DNA of 9,354 nt from JAWCQZ01 sp964486625 (GCA_964486625.1 CAZANW010000069.1:1-9354); one strand, 5' to 3'. Counted from the first letter of the stretch, positions 1-6,163 are shown. The notes: a model not told the origin generated them from the letters alone. Program-made: numbers and translations.

Positions 1-138
1 ACGAGAGGGTTTCCGAGTGGCCCGGGACTTCTCGCGCTGCGGCCCTTGCACTTGCAGCAGCCATTTTTGAATTCCGGGTTGCATGGACCGCAGCGAGCGC
101 AGCGCGAAGGCGCCGGTCAGCGCCAATATTGCGACGAG

Positions 139-157
139 CCCCGAGCGAAGCGAGGGG
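139..157 (+). repeat. GNA-triloop hairpin repeat, copy 1
   Basis: The sequence CCCCGAGCGAAGCGAGGGG can fold on one strand as a CCCC/GGGG stem, then a tandem 5'-GA-3'/3'-AG-5' mismatch pair, then GC/GC closing a GAA triloop. Tandem sheared G-A pairs and GNA triloops (the d(GCGAAGC) mini-hairpin) are known to be unusually stable in DNA. The core GAGCGAAGCGAG is also a mirror repeat. Its function is unknown. Confidence 0.55.
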
Positions 158-176
158 CGAGGAGCGGCGCTGGCGA

Positions 177-195
177 GGGCGAGCGCAGCGAGCCC
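177..195 (+). repeat. GNA-triloop hairpin repeat, copy 2
   Basis: GGGCGAGCGCAGCGAGCCC has the same architecture as the copy at 139-157: a GGGC/GCCC outer stem, tandem GA mismatches, then GC/GC closing a GCA triloop. The outer stem differs in sequence but is still complementary, and the core differs by one loop base, so the fold is kept while the sequence changes. A degenerate third core (GAGCGCAGCG) lies near 95-104 without a paired outer stem. Confidence 0.5.
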
Positions 196-229
196 GAGCA
201 CCGGCGCCGAGCGCGCGCGAGCGTTCAGA

Positions 230-235
230 TTTAAA
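230..235. promoter_or_regulatory. isolated TATA-like box TTTAAA
   Basis: This perfect TTTAAA is the most AT-rich spot of the stretch beyond the amidohydrolase stop codon. On the minus strand it would start a transcript near 207 that reads through the hairpin repeats. On the plus strand it would start near 258, antisense to the end of the amidohydrolase. No matching gene was found on either side, so its use is uncertain. Confidence 0.25.
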
Positions 236-254
236 CCGACGGAATCGATGCAAA

Positions 255-1106
255 TCACAGTTTGAACACCCTCTTCGCGTTCTCCCGCAGCAGTTTCCTC
301 TTCGTCTCCGGCTTCAGCCCCAACTTCTCAATCTGCTCCAGGGTCTCCTTGTGGTCCAGCACGGGGAAGTCGGTCCCGTAGAGCACCTTGTCCCGCCCCC
401 GGCTGTTCAGGAACTGGACCAGTTTCGGGTCCCAGTATTTCGGCGCGTGGGCGCTCGTCCCGATGTGGACGTTGGGGTGCTTCCAGGCCATCGCAATCAA
501 CTCTTCGACCCACGGCCAGCCGGTGTGCGCGGCGATAATTCGCAACTCGGGGAAGTAAATCGCGACGTCGTCGAGGAGGAGGGGGCGGCCGCAGGAGGAG
601 GGCATCCGTTCCGCGCTGTGGCCGATTTGAATCTCCACCGGGACGTCGAGTTCGACGCACTTGGCGTAGACCGGGTAGTAGGCGGGGTCGTTCACCGGCA
701 GGCCGTAGCCGTAGGGGTGGATGTGGGCCCCCTTGAACCCGTGGTTCTCCACCGCGTCCTCCAGTTCGCGGACCGCGTCCATCCTCTTGAACGGGTTGAT
801 TCCGCAGAGGCCCACCACCCGTTCGGGGAACTTCTCCACCAGCGCGGCCACCTCCGCGGTCTGGACGTCCTGGACCATGGGGCCCTGGAACTTCCGCACC
901 TTGAACGTGGGGACGCACACCTTCTCGACCCCCAGGGCATCCAACTCCGCGAGGAACTCCTTCGGGGGCTTTCCCTTCAAGCGGTCCTCCCGGCCGAACA
1001 GTTTGAACGCGAAGCGAATCTCCTCGACGTCGGCGAAGTTCTTCTTCAGCCCCTCCGGGGTGAAGATGTTGCACCAGACGTCAATCGCCCGGGGCTCCTT
1101 GACCAT
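255..1106 (-). CDS. Amidohydrolase-family (COG2159-like) TIM-barrel protein
   Basis: This 283-residue protein reads as an amidohydrolase-2/ACMSD-like metal-dependent hydrolase or decarboxylase; the substrate is unknown. The visible family motifs are GFKGAHIHP at 123-131, QIGHSA with His163, the strand motif AAHTGWPW with His194, and LYGTDFPV with Asp246. These match the second-half metal and catalytic positions of the family. The N-terminal HxH metal motif is missing: after Ile8-Asp9 the protein has Val-Trp-Cys-Asn, so both His positions are replaced by Trp11 and Asn13. Such variants may be metal-poor or act differently. I chose ATG at 1106 because the family-like sequence begins there and a TTAAAG box lies 25 nt upstream; the frame stays open to 1421, but that extension overlaps the divergent dehydrogenase. 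It shares its promoter with that dehydrogenase, which suggests linked regulation. Confidence 0.85.
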   Translation of the reverse strand: MVKEPRAIDVWCNIFTPEGLKKNFADVEEIRFAFKLFGREDRLKGKPPKEFLAELDALGVEKVCVPTFKVRKFQGPMVQDVQTAEVAALVEKFPERVVGLCGINPFKRMDAVRELEDAVENHGFKGAHIHPYGYGLPVNDPAYYPVYAKCVELDVPVEIQIGHSAERMPSSCGRPLLLDDVAIYFPELRIIAAHTGWPWVEELIAMAWKHPNVHIGTSAHAPKYWDPKLVQFLNSRGRDKVLYGTDFPVLDHKETLEQIEKLGLKPETKRKLLRENAKRVFKL

Positions 1107-1127
1107 GGTCCCGAGATGGAGAAGGTT

Positions 1128-1134
1128 CTTTAAG
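1128..1134. promoter_or_regulatory. Shared bidirectional TATA element
   Basis: The 49-nt gap between the divergent starts at 1106 and 1156 holds one AT-rich element, CTTTAAG. Read on plus it gives TTTAAG (1129-1134), whose centre is 24.5 nt before the dehydrogenase ATG. Read on minus it gives TTAAAG (1133-1128), whose centre is 24.5 nt before the amidohydrolase ATG. The spacing fits two leaderless archaeal transcripts sharing one TBP site. Confidence 0.6.
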
Positions 1135-1155
1135 GGTTTCCGCCGCGTTCGCGGG

Positions 1156-1917
1156 ATGGGCCCGCTCTCCGGCCGCGTCGCGGTAGTGACCGCCTCGGCG
1201 GGGGCGGGCATCGGCCAGGCCACGGTCCGGATGCTCGCGGCCCGGGGCGCGTTAGTGGTGGTCAGCGACATCGCCAAGGCGGAGAAACGGGTCCAGGAAG
1301 TCGTCCGCGACCTGCGGGCTGCCGGGCACGAGACCGCGGGAATCCTCTGCGACGTCAGCGACCGGGCCCAGGTGGAGAGGCTGGTCGGGGAGACGGTCGA
1401 GCGCTTCGGGCGCCTCGACATCTACGTGAACAACGCGGGCTGGAACCAATTGGGCCCCGCGGCCGAGATTCCGGAGGAGGTCTTCGACCGCGTCCTGGCC
1501 GTCAACCTCCACGGGGCGTTCCACGGCGTCCGGGCCGCCCTCCCCATCATGGCCCGGCAGCGGTGGGGCCGCATCGTCCTCGTCTCCAGCATCGCCGCCT
1601 ACATCGGCGCCGCCAACGGCCAGGCCGCCTACTCGGCCGCCAAGGCGGGCATCCTGGGACTGGTCCGGGCCGCGGCCCGGGAGGCGGCGTCCCACGGCGT
1701 CACCGTCAACGCCGTCGCGCCGAGCATCGTGATGAATCCCTTCCTTCTGAAGCAGTATGACGAAGCATACCTCAAGGCCCGGGTCGCCGAGGTCCCCGCG
1801 GGCCGGGCGGGCAGGCCCGAGGACATCGCGGCTGCCGTGGCGTTTCTCGCATCCCCCGAAGCCGAATACGTCACCGGGGAGGCCCTCTGCGTCTCCGGCG
1901 GCTCCGTGATGCATTGA
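1156..1917 (+). CDS. Short-chain dehydrogenase/reductase (SDR), classical type
   Basis: This 253-residue NAD(P)-dependent oxidoreductase has the normal length for a classical SDR. The cofactor motif TASAGAGIG is at 12-20; the usual TGxxxGIG Gly is replaced by Ala-Ser. Asp38 at the end of the second strand suggests NAD(H) preference. NNAG is at 92-95, structural Asn117 is in VNLHG, and the catalytic set is Ser145, Tyr159 and Lys163 (YSAAK). The C-terminal GRPEDIAAAVAFLAS and VTGEALCVSGG segments are typical of FabG/BadH-like members. The substrate cannot be read from the sequence. ATG at 1156 is preferred because the SDR fold starts directly after it and a TTTAAG box lies 25 nt upstream; upstream codons in frame are shadow of the divergent amidohydrolase. 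Divergent pairing with a hydrolase suggests a small catabolic unit, but this is inference. Confidence 0.93.
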   Translation: MGPLSGRVAVVTASAGAGIGQATVRMLAARGALVVVSDIAKAEKRVQEVVRDLRAAGHETAGILCDVSDRAQVERLVGETVERFGRLDIYVNNAGWNQLGPAAEIPEEVFDRVLAVNLHGAFHGVRAALPIMARQRWGRIVLVSSIAAYIGAANGQAAYSAAKAGILGLVRAAAREAASHGVTVNAVAPSIVMNPFLLKQYDEAYLKARVAEVPAGRAGRPEDIAAAVAFLASPEAEYVTGEALCVSGGSVMH

Positions 1918-1924
1918 CGGAAAG

Positions 1925-1930
1925 TTAAAA
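1925..1930 (+). promoter_or_regulatory. TATA-like box of the coiled-coil gene
   Basis: TTAAAA lies just after the dehydrogenase stop codon, with its centre about 25 nt before the ATG at 1953. It gives the coiled-coil gene its own promoter despite the same strand and the short 35-nt gap. No Shine-Dalgarno-like sequence lies between the box and the ATG. Confidence 0.5.
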
Positions 1931-1952
1931 GAGGAGCCCCCGCATTGATTCG

Positions 1953-3344
1953 ATGGCGGATGACGCGCTGAAGGACAACCTCCGGAAACTGGCCGAAATC
2001 GAGACCGACATCGAGGAACTGACCCGCATGGAGAAACTGTTCGACCGCATCTCATCCGCCGAGGCGGCCATCCACCGGTTGGAGGAGGGGCTCCGGGGCC
2101 AGGCGCGGGCCGCGGAGGTCCAGGAGGTCCGCCGCGACGTGAAACTCCTGTCGGAGGGGCGGGCCGCCATCGAGCGCGGGCTCCAGTTGCTGGAGCAGCG
2201 GATGATGGACCAGGCGGCCCGGCTCGCGGCGGCGGACGCGGCGACCCTGCGGGAACTGGAGGGGTTCCGGCGGTACTACGAGAGGCTCCAGGCCCTGGAG
2301 ACGGCGGTGGACAAGATTGGGGCCTCCGGGTTCGTGACCGAAAAGAGGTTCGACGAGTTGCGGGACGCCCTCGACACCCACGCCGAGGAGGCCCGGAAGA
2401 GGGCGGATGCCCGGCTCGGGGCGCAGGAGGCGGTCCTCCAGAAGCTCCGGGACGAACTCGACCGCCGCACGACCCGCGAGGAGACCTCCGACCTCGCCGC
2501 GGAGGTCCGGGCGCTCCAGGCGCGCCTCGACTCCCAGGAGCGGGGGATGCGGGCCCAGGTCGAGGTGACCCAGGGCTCCGTGGAGCGGCTGAGCGAGGTG
2601 GACGCGAAAATCATCGACGACGTCTCTAAGGTCCAGCGGGGCCTTGAGCGGGTGGGGGAGGTGGAACGGCTCGCCAAGCGGGCCCTGGAGGCGGCCTCGG
2701 AGAGGGTCGCCCCGGCGAAACTCGACGAGGTCCGGAACGACCTCCTGGAGCGGATCGAGGCCGCGGCCCGGCTCGGCGAGCGCATCAACGCCGTCGAGGC
2801 CGCCGTGCGGCGCATCGAGAACCAGGGCGCGGGCGGCCTGCGCCGCGACGACCTGGAGCCCCTCCGGCAGAGCGTGAAAGAACTCCAGTCCCTGAACGTG
2901 CCCCTCGCCCTGGAGAAGCGCGACGCCCAGTTGCAGGCCCTCCGGACCGACACCGAGCGGCTCTCCAAGGTGGACGGCGAAATTATCCGGGAGATGGGGC
3001 GCCTGGCCAAGGCCTACGGGCGGGTGGCGGACTTGGAGCGCGAGGTGGCCCGCTGGTCGGGGCGCCCCCCACCTCCCCCGGCGCAGGAGGCGCACCCGCC
3101 GGAGACTCCGGCCCCTTCCCGGGCCGACTCCGACTCGGCAAGGCGGGAACGGGAGCAGGCCCTCCAGGCCGCGGCCCTCCTCCGGAAGGAGTTCGCCGAG
3201 GGGGCCATCTCCGCCTCCGCCTTCGCGGAGGCCCTGAAGAGCACCCTCGCCCACCTCGAGGAACTCCGCCAGAGGCGCGGGGAGCCTCCCGACGAGGCCG
3301 AGGCGAAACTGCGGGCGGAACTGGAAGGCCTCAAAGGCCCCTGA
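1953..3344 (+). CDS. Long coiled-coil protein with internal duplication and SHOCT-like tail
   Basis: This 463-residue protein has no recognised catalytic domain. Residues 1-368 are almost entirely charged helical heptad sequence, rich in Glu, Arg, Leu and Ala. A proline-rich hinge with a run of five prolines covers about 371-390. A short helical C-terminal part follows (about 396-440), with a segment from Leu409 to Leu437 (Glu-Gly-Ala-Ile-Ser in the middle) that resembles the SHOCT oligomerisation motif. Residues 127-239 and 251-363 are an ungapped duplication offset by 124: FDEL/LDEV and ERLSEVDAKI/ERLSKVDGEI align exactly. There is no signal peptide or membrane helix, so it is probably cytoplasmic, with an SMC-like or scaffold role only by analogy. 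It overlaps the convergent precorrin-2 dehydrogenase-like gene by 14 nt. Real coding is supported by consistent heptads and GC-rich third positions. Confidence 0.85.
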   Translation: MADDALKDNLRKLAEIETDIEELTRMEKLFDRISSAEAAIHRLEEGLRGQARAAEVQEVRRDVKLLSEGRAAIERGLQLLEQRMMDQAARLAAADAATLRELEGFRRYYERLQALETAVDKIGASGFVTEKRFDELRDALDTHAEEARKRADARLGAQEAVLQKLRDELDRRTTREETSDLAAEVRALQARLDSQERGMRAQVEVTQGSVERLSEVDAKIIDDVSKVQRGLERVGEVERLAKRALEAASERVAPAKLDEVRNDLLERIEAAARLGERINAVEAAVRRIENQGAGGLRRDDLEPLRQSVKELQSLNVPLALEKRDAQLQALRTDTERLSKVDGEIIREMGRLAKAYGRVADLEREVARWSGRPPPPPAQEAHPPETPAPSRADSDSARREREQALQAAALLRKEFAEGAISASAFAEALKSTLAHLEELRQRRGEPPDEAEAKLRAELEGLKGP

Positions 3345-3807
3345 GAGTCCGCTCCAAGGCTTGCCGGACCCTCCGGGTGACCGCCGGGGAGCCGCTGGCC
3401 ACGGCTGCAACGAAGCCCGGAGCGCGGACCACCGAGGGGAGAATCACGTCCCCCGCCCGGTCGGCCCGGTTCACGAGGATTCCGCGGGCCCGGCAGTGCG
3501 CCTCGATGGCCCCGTTCAGGCCCGGGTCGTCGGTGGCGGCCACTGCAAGGGTGGCTCCCCTGATGTGGGGCCCGACCGCAGGCCTCCGCGGGTCGAGGTC
3601 GGCGCGGACCAGCCGGATGGGCCGGGAGCGGGAGAGGGCCCGCAGGCGGGGGGTGAACTCCCGGCTCACGACGACCACCGGGGCGGCCCGGGAGAGGGTC
3701 CCGGCCTTCCGGGTCCCGGCGCGCCCGCCGCCGAAAACGACGACCTTTTCGAGCCGGACGAGGAGCGGGTAGTGGCGGGGGTAGAGGCCCTTGGAACGGC
3801 TCGCCAT
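3331..3807 (-). CDS. Precorrin-2 dehydrogenase / sirohydrochlorin ferrochelatase-like protein
   Basis: The expected role is NAD-dependent oxidation of precorrin-2 to sirohydrochlorin, a step to siroheme and, in many archaea, to haem by the siroheme route. The 158 residues carry the family pattern: short N-terminal PLLVRLEKVVVFGGG with the dinucleotide loop GGGRAGTRK at 26-34, VVSRE at 46-50, AATDDPGLN at 90-98, VNRADRAGD at 112-120 with Asp116 in the position of the catalytic Asp of CysG and Met8p, LPSVV at 123-127, and ASGSPAVTRRVRQALE at 137-152. It is short: Met8p and SirC-like enzymes carry a further C-terminal helical domain, absent here, so chelatase activity is doubtful. It is the last gene of the citrate synthase group, 6 nt after the CBS gene, with no promoter of its own visible. 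Its 3' end overlaps the coiled-coil gene by 14 nt. Confidence 0.85.
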   Translation of the reverse strand: MASRSKGLYPRHYPLLVRLEKVVVFGGGRAGTRKAGTLSRAAPVVVVSREFTPRLRALSRSRPIRLVRADLDPRRPAVGPHIRGATLAVAATDDPGLNGAIEAHCRARGILVNRADRAGDVILPSVVRAPGFVAAVASGSPAVTRRVRQALERTLRGL

Positions 3808-3813
3808 GGATGA

Positions 3814-4245
3814 CTAGTCCGTCGCGGGCGGGTGCTCCTCCGCTTCGCCGATGATGGCCCGGAGGGTATGGACCTCCCCCAGAAGGTCCCGGAGGGAGAG
3901 GACCCCCTTCAGGCCCCCCGCCCGGTCGGTGACCACCAAGTGGCGGATTTTGTGCTCCCGCATGAGCCGCGCGGCCTCGCCGACGCCCGCCACCTCGCTC
4001 ACCTTGACGACGTTCCGGGTGGCGACCGACTCCGCGGGCCCGTCGAGGTCCATGCCGGAGGCAACGGCGCGGATGATGTCGCGCTCGGAGAGGACGCCCG
4101 CGACCTCCCGCGGCCTCTCCGGCTCGGTGAGGACTACGAGGCCGATGGAGTGTTTGGCGAGGAGGGCCGCCGCCTCGCGGAGGCTGGCCCCCTTGGGCAG
4201 GGTGATGGGCGGCCGCGTGACCAGGTGGCCCACGGGAATGACCAT
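3814..4245 (-). CDS. Stand-alone CBS-domain pair protein
   Basis: This 143-residue protein consists of two CBS motifs forming one Bateman module: the first about 7-62, ending in GVLSERDIIRA (50-60), the second about 72-125, ending in GVLSLRDLL (114-122). A short acidic tail follows. There is no attached enzyme or DNA-binding domain. CBS pairs commonly bind AMP, ADP, ATP or SAM and act as energy or ligand sensors; the ligand here is not determinable by eye. Its ATG begins at the base directly after the TAG of citrate synthase (TAGATG, no gap), which suggests translational coupling. Six nt separate it from the precorrin-2 dehydrogenase-like gene. The position suggests an adenylate-responsive partner for citrate synthase, which is inference only. 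Confidence 0.93.
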   Translation of the reverse strand: MVIPVGHLVTRPPITLPKGASLREAAALLAKHSIGLVVLTEPERPREVAGVLSERDIIRAVASGMDLDGPAESVATRNVVKVSEVAGVGEAARLMREHKIRHLVVTDRAGGLKGVLSLRDLLGEVHTLRAIIGEAEEHPPATD

Positions 4246-5385
4246 CTACACCCGTTCCCCCAGGGGCTTGTACTGGAGCCCCGTCGGCCCGGTGTAGTAG
4301 GCCTTGGGCCTCAGGAGGCGGTTCCGCTCCCGCTGCTCCAGGATGTGGGCCGACCAGCCCGCCGCGCGGCCGATGGCGAAGACCGGGGTGAACACGGTCG
4401 CGGGGAGCCCGAGCATGTGCATCACCAGTCCCGAGTAGAAGTCCACGTTGGGGAAAATGGCTTGCCCGGTCAGGCGCGCGAGGGCCTCGTTTTCGATGGC
4501 CGCGGCGGTCTCGAAGAGGCCCACCATCCCCTTGCGCTTCGCCAGGGATTCGGCCATCTCTCGCAGCACCCGATATCTGGGGTCGAAGTTCTTGTAAACC
4601 CGGTGGCCGAAGCCGGGGAGGCGCCCCTTCTGGTCGAGGACCCTCCGCACCGCCTCCCCGGCCCCCTCCGGGCCGCCGACGCCGAGGATGAAGCGGAGGG
4701 CGTCCTCGTTGGCCCCCCCGTGGAGGGGCCCTTTCAGGGCGGCGATGCCCGAGGTGAGGGCCGCGTAGAGGTCCGCGAGGGTGGAGGCGGTGACCATGCA
4801 GGCAAAGGTCGAGGCGTTGAGTTCGTGCTCGGCGTGCAGAATCAGGATGGCGTCCATGGCGCGGGCGTCCTCGGGGTCGGGGGCCGAGCCGGTGAGCATC
4901 CGGAGGAAGTCCGCCGCGTGGCCGAGTTCTCCCCGGGGCGCGATGGGAGTCTGGCCGTTCTGAAGCCGCTGGAGACGGGCGACGAGGGAGGGCATCGCCC
5001 CGATGGCCCGGGCAGCCTTCCGGAGTTCGACGGCCCGGTCCACCCCCTTTTCCGGGTCGGAGGCCCCCAGGGCTGAGACCGCCGTCCGGAGGCCGTCCAT
5101 GGGAGAAACGGACGGGCCGAGACCGTCGAGGACGCGGGCCACGCTCTCCGGAACCAGACGGGACTTCGCCAGCAACGCCGAGAACTCCTCCAGCCGCGCC
5201 CGGGTCGGCAGCCGCCCGTCGAGGAGGAGGCAGGCGACCTCCTCGTAGGTCGAGGAGCGGGCCAGGTCCTCGATGCTGTAGCCGCGGTAGAGGAGGCGGC
5301 TCTTCTCTCCGTCGATGAAGCAAATCTGGCTCTCCTTGACGTAGATTCCCTCCAGCCCGCGGTAGATGACCGGGACCGCGACCAT
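4246..5385 (-). CDS. gltA: Citrate synthase
   Basis: It condenses oxaloacetate and acetyl-CoA to citrate, the entry step of the citrate cycle, in the cytoplasm. The 379 residues match the usual length of the short archaeal/Gram-positive type. The N-terminal IYRGLEGIYVKESQICFIDG and LLYRGYSIEDLA (31-42) are typical. Catalytic residues are His222 in GPLHGGAN, His261 in PGFGHRVYK and Asp315 in FPNVDFYSG; oxaloacetate-binding His187 lies in HAEHELNAS. A 2-methylcitrate synthase cannot be excluded by eye, as both share these motifs. The start at 5385 is chosen because the family sequence begins there; upstream codons belong to the regulator's alternative frame. A T-tract (CTTTTTCC) ends 26 nt before the ATG and may be its own promoter. 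It heads the co-transcribed set with the CBS and precorrin-2 dehydrogenase-like genes, and lies 35 nt after the HxlR-type regulator. Confidence 0.96.
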   Translation of the reverse strand: MVAVPVIYRGLEGIYVKESQICFIDGEKSRLLYRGYSIEDLARSSTYEEVACLLLDGRLPTRARLEEFSALLAKSRLVPESVARVLDGLGPSVSPMDGLRTAVSALGASDPEKGVDRAVELRKAARAIGAMPSLVARLQRLQNGQTPIAPRGELGHAADFLRMLTGSAPDPEDARAMDAILILHAEHELNASTFACMVTASTLADLYAALTSGIAALKGPLHGGANEDALRFILGVGGPEGAGEAVRRVLDQKGRLPGFGHRVYKNFDPRYRVLREMAESLAKRKGMVGLFETAAAIENEALARLTGQAIFPNVDFYSGLVMHMLGLPATVFTPVFAIGRAAGWSAHILEQRERNRLLRPKAYYTGPTGLQYKPLGERV

Positions 5386-5410
5386 CGGCCCTTCTCTCGC
5401 CGGGGCCGGG

Positions 5411-5415
5411 AAAAA
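5411..5415 (-). promoter_or_regulatory. T-tract promoter candidate of citrate synthase (also possible terminator)
   Basis: On the minus strand CTTTTTCCC begins 5 nt after the regulator stop codon, and its last T lies 26 nt before the citrate synthase ATG. The same box at the same distance precedes the WD40 gene and the pilin-like gene, so promoter use is likely. As a T-rich tract right after a stop codon it could also end the regulator transcript. Confidence 0.45.
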
Positions 5416-5420
5416 GAGTC

Positions 5421-5903
5421 CTACCCCCCGAGGGACAGCCGCCCCTCGACGTAGCGGAGGTAGAGGAAAAGCCCCGCCCCGATGGTGGCGACGGAGCGGC
5501 CCCGCTCGGTCAGGGAGTAGCGGACCCGGATGGGCCGCCCCGGCTGGACCGAGCGTTCGACGTAGCCCAACCGTTCGAGAGTCTTGAGCCGCTCCGAGAG
5601 GGTCTTGGAGGAGATGGTCCCGAGGGTCTTGCGGATGGTCTCGAAGCCCATGGGGCCGCCCATGTAGAGGAGGAAGATGATTTCGACGCTCCACTTGGCG
5701 GTGACCCGGCGGGCAATCTCGGAGTTGACCTTCGCCTCCCTCCGCAGGTCGAGGCGGCGGCCCCGCGCGACCAGGGCCTGGACCTCCCGGAAGAACCTCT
5801 CGGAGTAGTCGAGCAGTTCCTGGAAACGGCGGCGGAGGGCCTCGTCCACGTCGTCGTCGCCGGGGACCTGCTCCTGGGCCGGGAGGACGGCAGTGGTGGC
5901 CAT
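5421..5903 (-). CDS. HxlR-type winged-helix transcriptional regulator
   Basis: This is a 160-residue DNA-binding protein. Residues 70-145 match the HxlR winged-helix pattern: KWSVEIIFLLYMGGPMGFETI, then the helix-turn-helix with recognition helix around SSKTLSERLKTLERLG (98-113), then the wing around VERSVQPGRPIRVRYSLTERG (115-135). An N-terminal extension of about 65 residues contains a charged helix (20-50) not usual for the family, possibly for dimerisation. There is no cysteine, so it does not use the thiol switch of YodB/HypR-type members. The ATG at 5903 has a CTTAAC box about 27 nt upstream, and two palindromes (5943-5955, 5965-5980) lie just beyond, so autoregulation is likely. It lies 35 nt before citrate synthase on the same strand, making that gene a probable target. 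Confidence 0.88.
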   Translation of the reverse strand: MATTAVLPAQEQVPGDDDVDEALRRRFQELLDYSERFFREVQALVARGRRLDLRREAKVNSEIARRVTAKWSVEIIFLLYMGGPMGFETIRKTLGTISSKTLSERLKTLERLGYVERSVQPGRPIRVRYSLTERGRSVATIGAGLFLYLRYVEGRLSLGG

Positions 5904-5926
5904 CCCGCGAGATTGGAGGCTGGAAC

Positions 5927-5932
5927 GGTTAA
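5927..5932 (-). promoter_or_regulatory. TATA-like box of the HxlR-type regulator
   Basis: On the minus strand GGCTTAACC sits about 27 nt before the ATG at 5903, the distance expected for a leaderless archaeal gene. It is a weak TATA match in a GC-rich setting and is followed upstream by the operator-like palindromes. Confidence 0.4.
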
Positions 5933-5942
5933 GCCTTTCCGA

Positions 5943-5955
5943 AAGTAACCTACTT
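5943..5955. promoter_or_regulatory. Inverted repeat AAGTA-ACC-TACTT, candidate operator
   Basis: A perfect 5-bp inverted repeat with a 3-nt spacer lies directly upstream of the TATA-like box of the HxlR-type regulator. AGTA/TACT half-sites resemble, by recollection, sites bound by members of this regulator family in Bacillus. Its position next to the factor-B recognition region would suit a repressor or activator acting on this promoter. Confidence 0.45.
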
Positions 5956-5964
5956 CATTGAGGA

Positions 5965-5980
5965 AAGAGGGGCCCCTCTT
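5965..5980. promoter_or_regulatory. Perfect 16-bp palindrome AAGAGGGGCCCCTCTT
   Basis: Eight bases are followed directly by their exact reverse complement, with no spacer. It lies 62 bp upstream of the regulator start, and no reading frame explains it. A protein dimer binding site is more likely than an RNA hairpin because the palindrome has no loop bases. Confidence 0.45.
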
Positions 5981-6163
5981 CTCCCGCGCGGACGCGATTC
6001 TGAGCTGCAACCGGCGGGTGGCGTTCTCCGCGCAGAGAAGGAGCCTGTTCCTAAATCAGGGCCCGCGGTAGTGCTCGAAATTTTCGTCGCCCATGGAGTC
6101 ACCCGGAACTCGCAGGAATAAGCGCGTTTGCGGCGGCGCCCTGCCCCGGGTTGTGCAACAAGG

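Larger units (their letters stand above)
1..254. other. GC-rich non-coding stretch downstream of the amidohydrolase
   Basis: I see no convincing gene here. Open frames across it translate to low-complexity Arg/Ala/Ser/Glu text with recurring Glu-Arg-Ser-Glu, which comes from the nucleotide repeats described separately at 139-157 and 177-195. An ATG at 64 on the minus strand is followed by 21 open codons running off the window edge (starting Met-Ala-Ala-Ala-Ser). It could be the start of a neighbouring gene, but nothing else supports it. A perfect TTTAAA at 230-235 is a possible TATA box on either strand, with no start codon at the usual distance for a leaderless gene. Confidence 0.5.

Noticed and set aside
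1107..1421. Longer N-terminus for the amidohydrolase
   Set aside because: The extension lies entirely over the divergent dehydrogenase and its promoter and reads as Arg/Ser/Thr-rich shadow text.
3014..5323. 769-codon open frame on the minus strand
   Set aside because: It runs across three well-recognised genes in other frames and translates to Pro/Gly/Arg-rich text; a GC-rich shadow frame.
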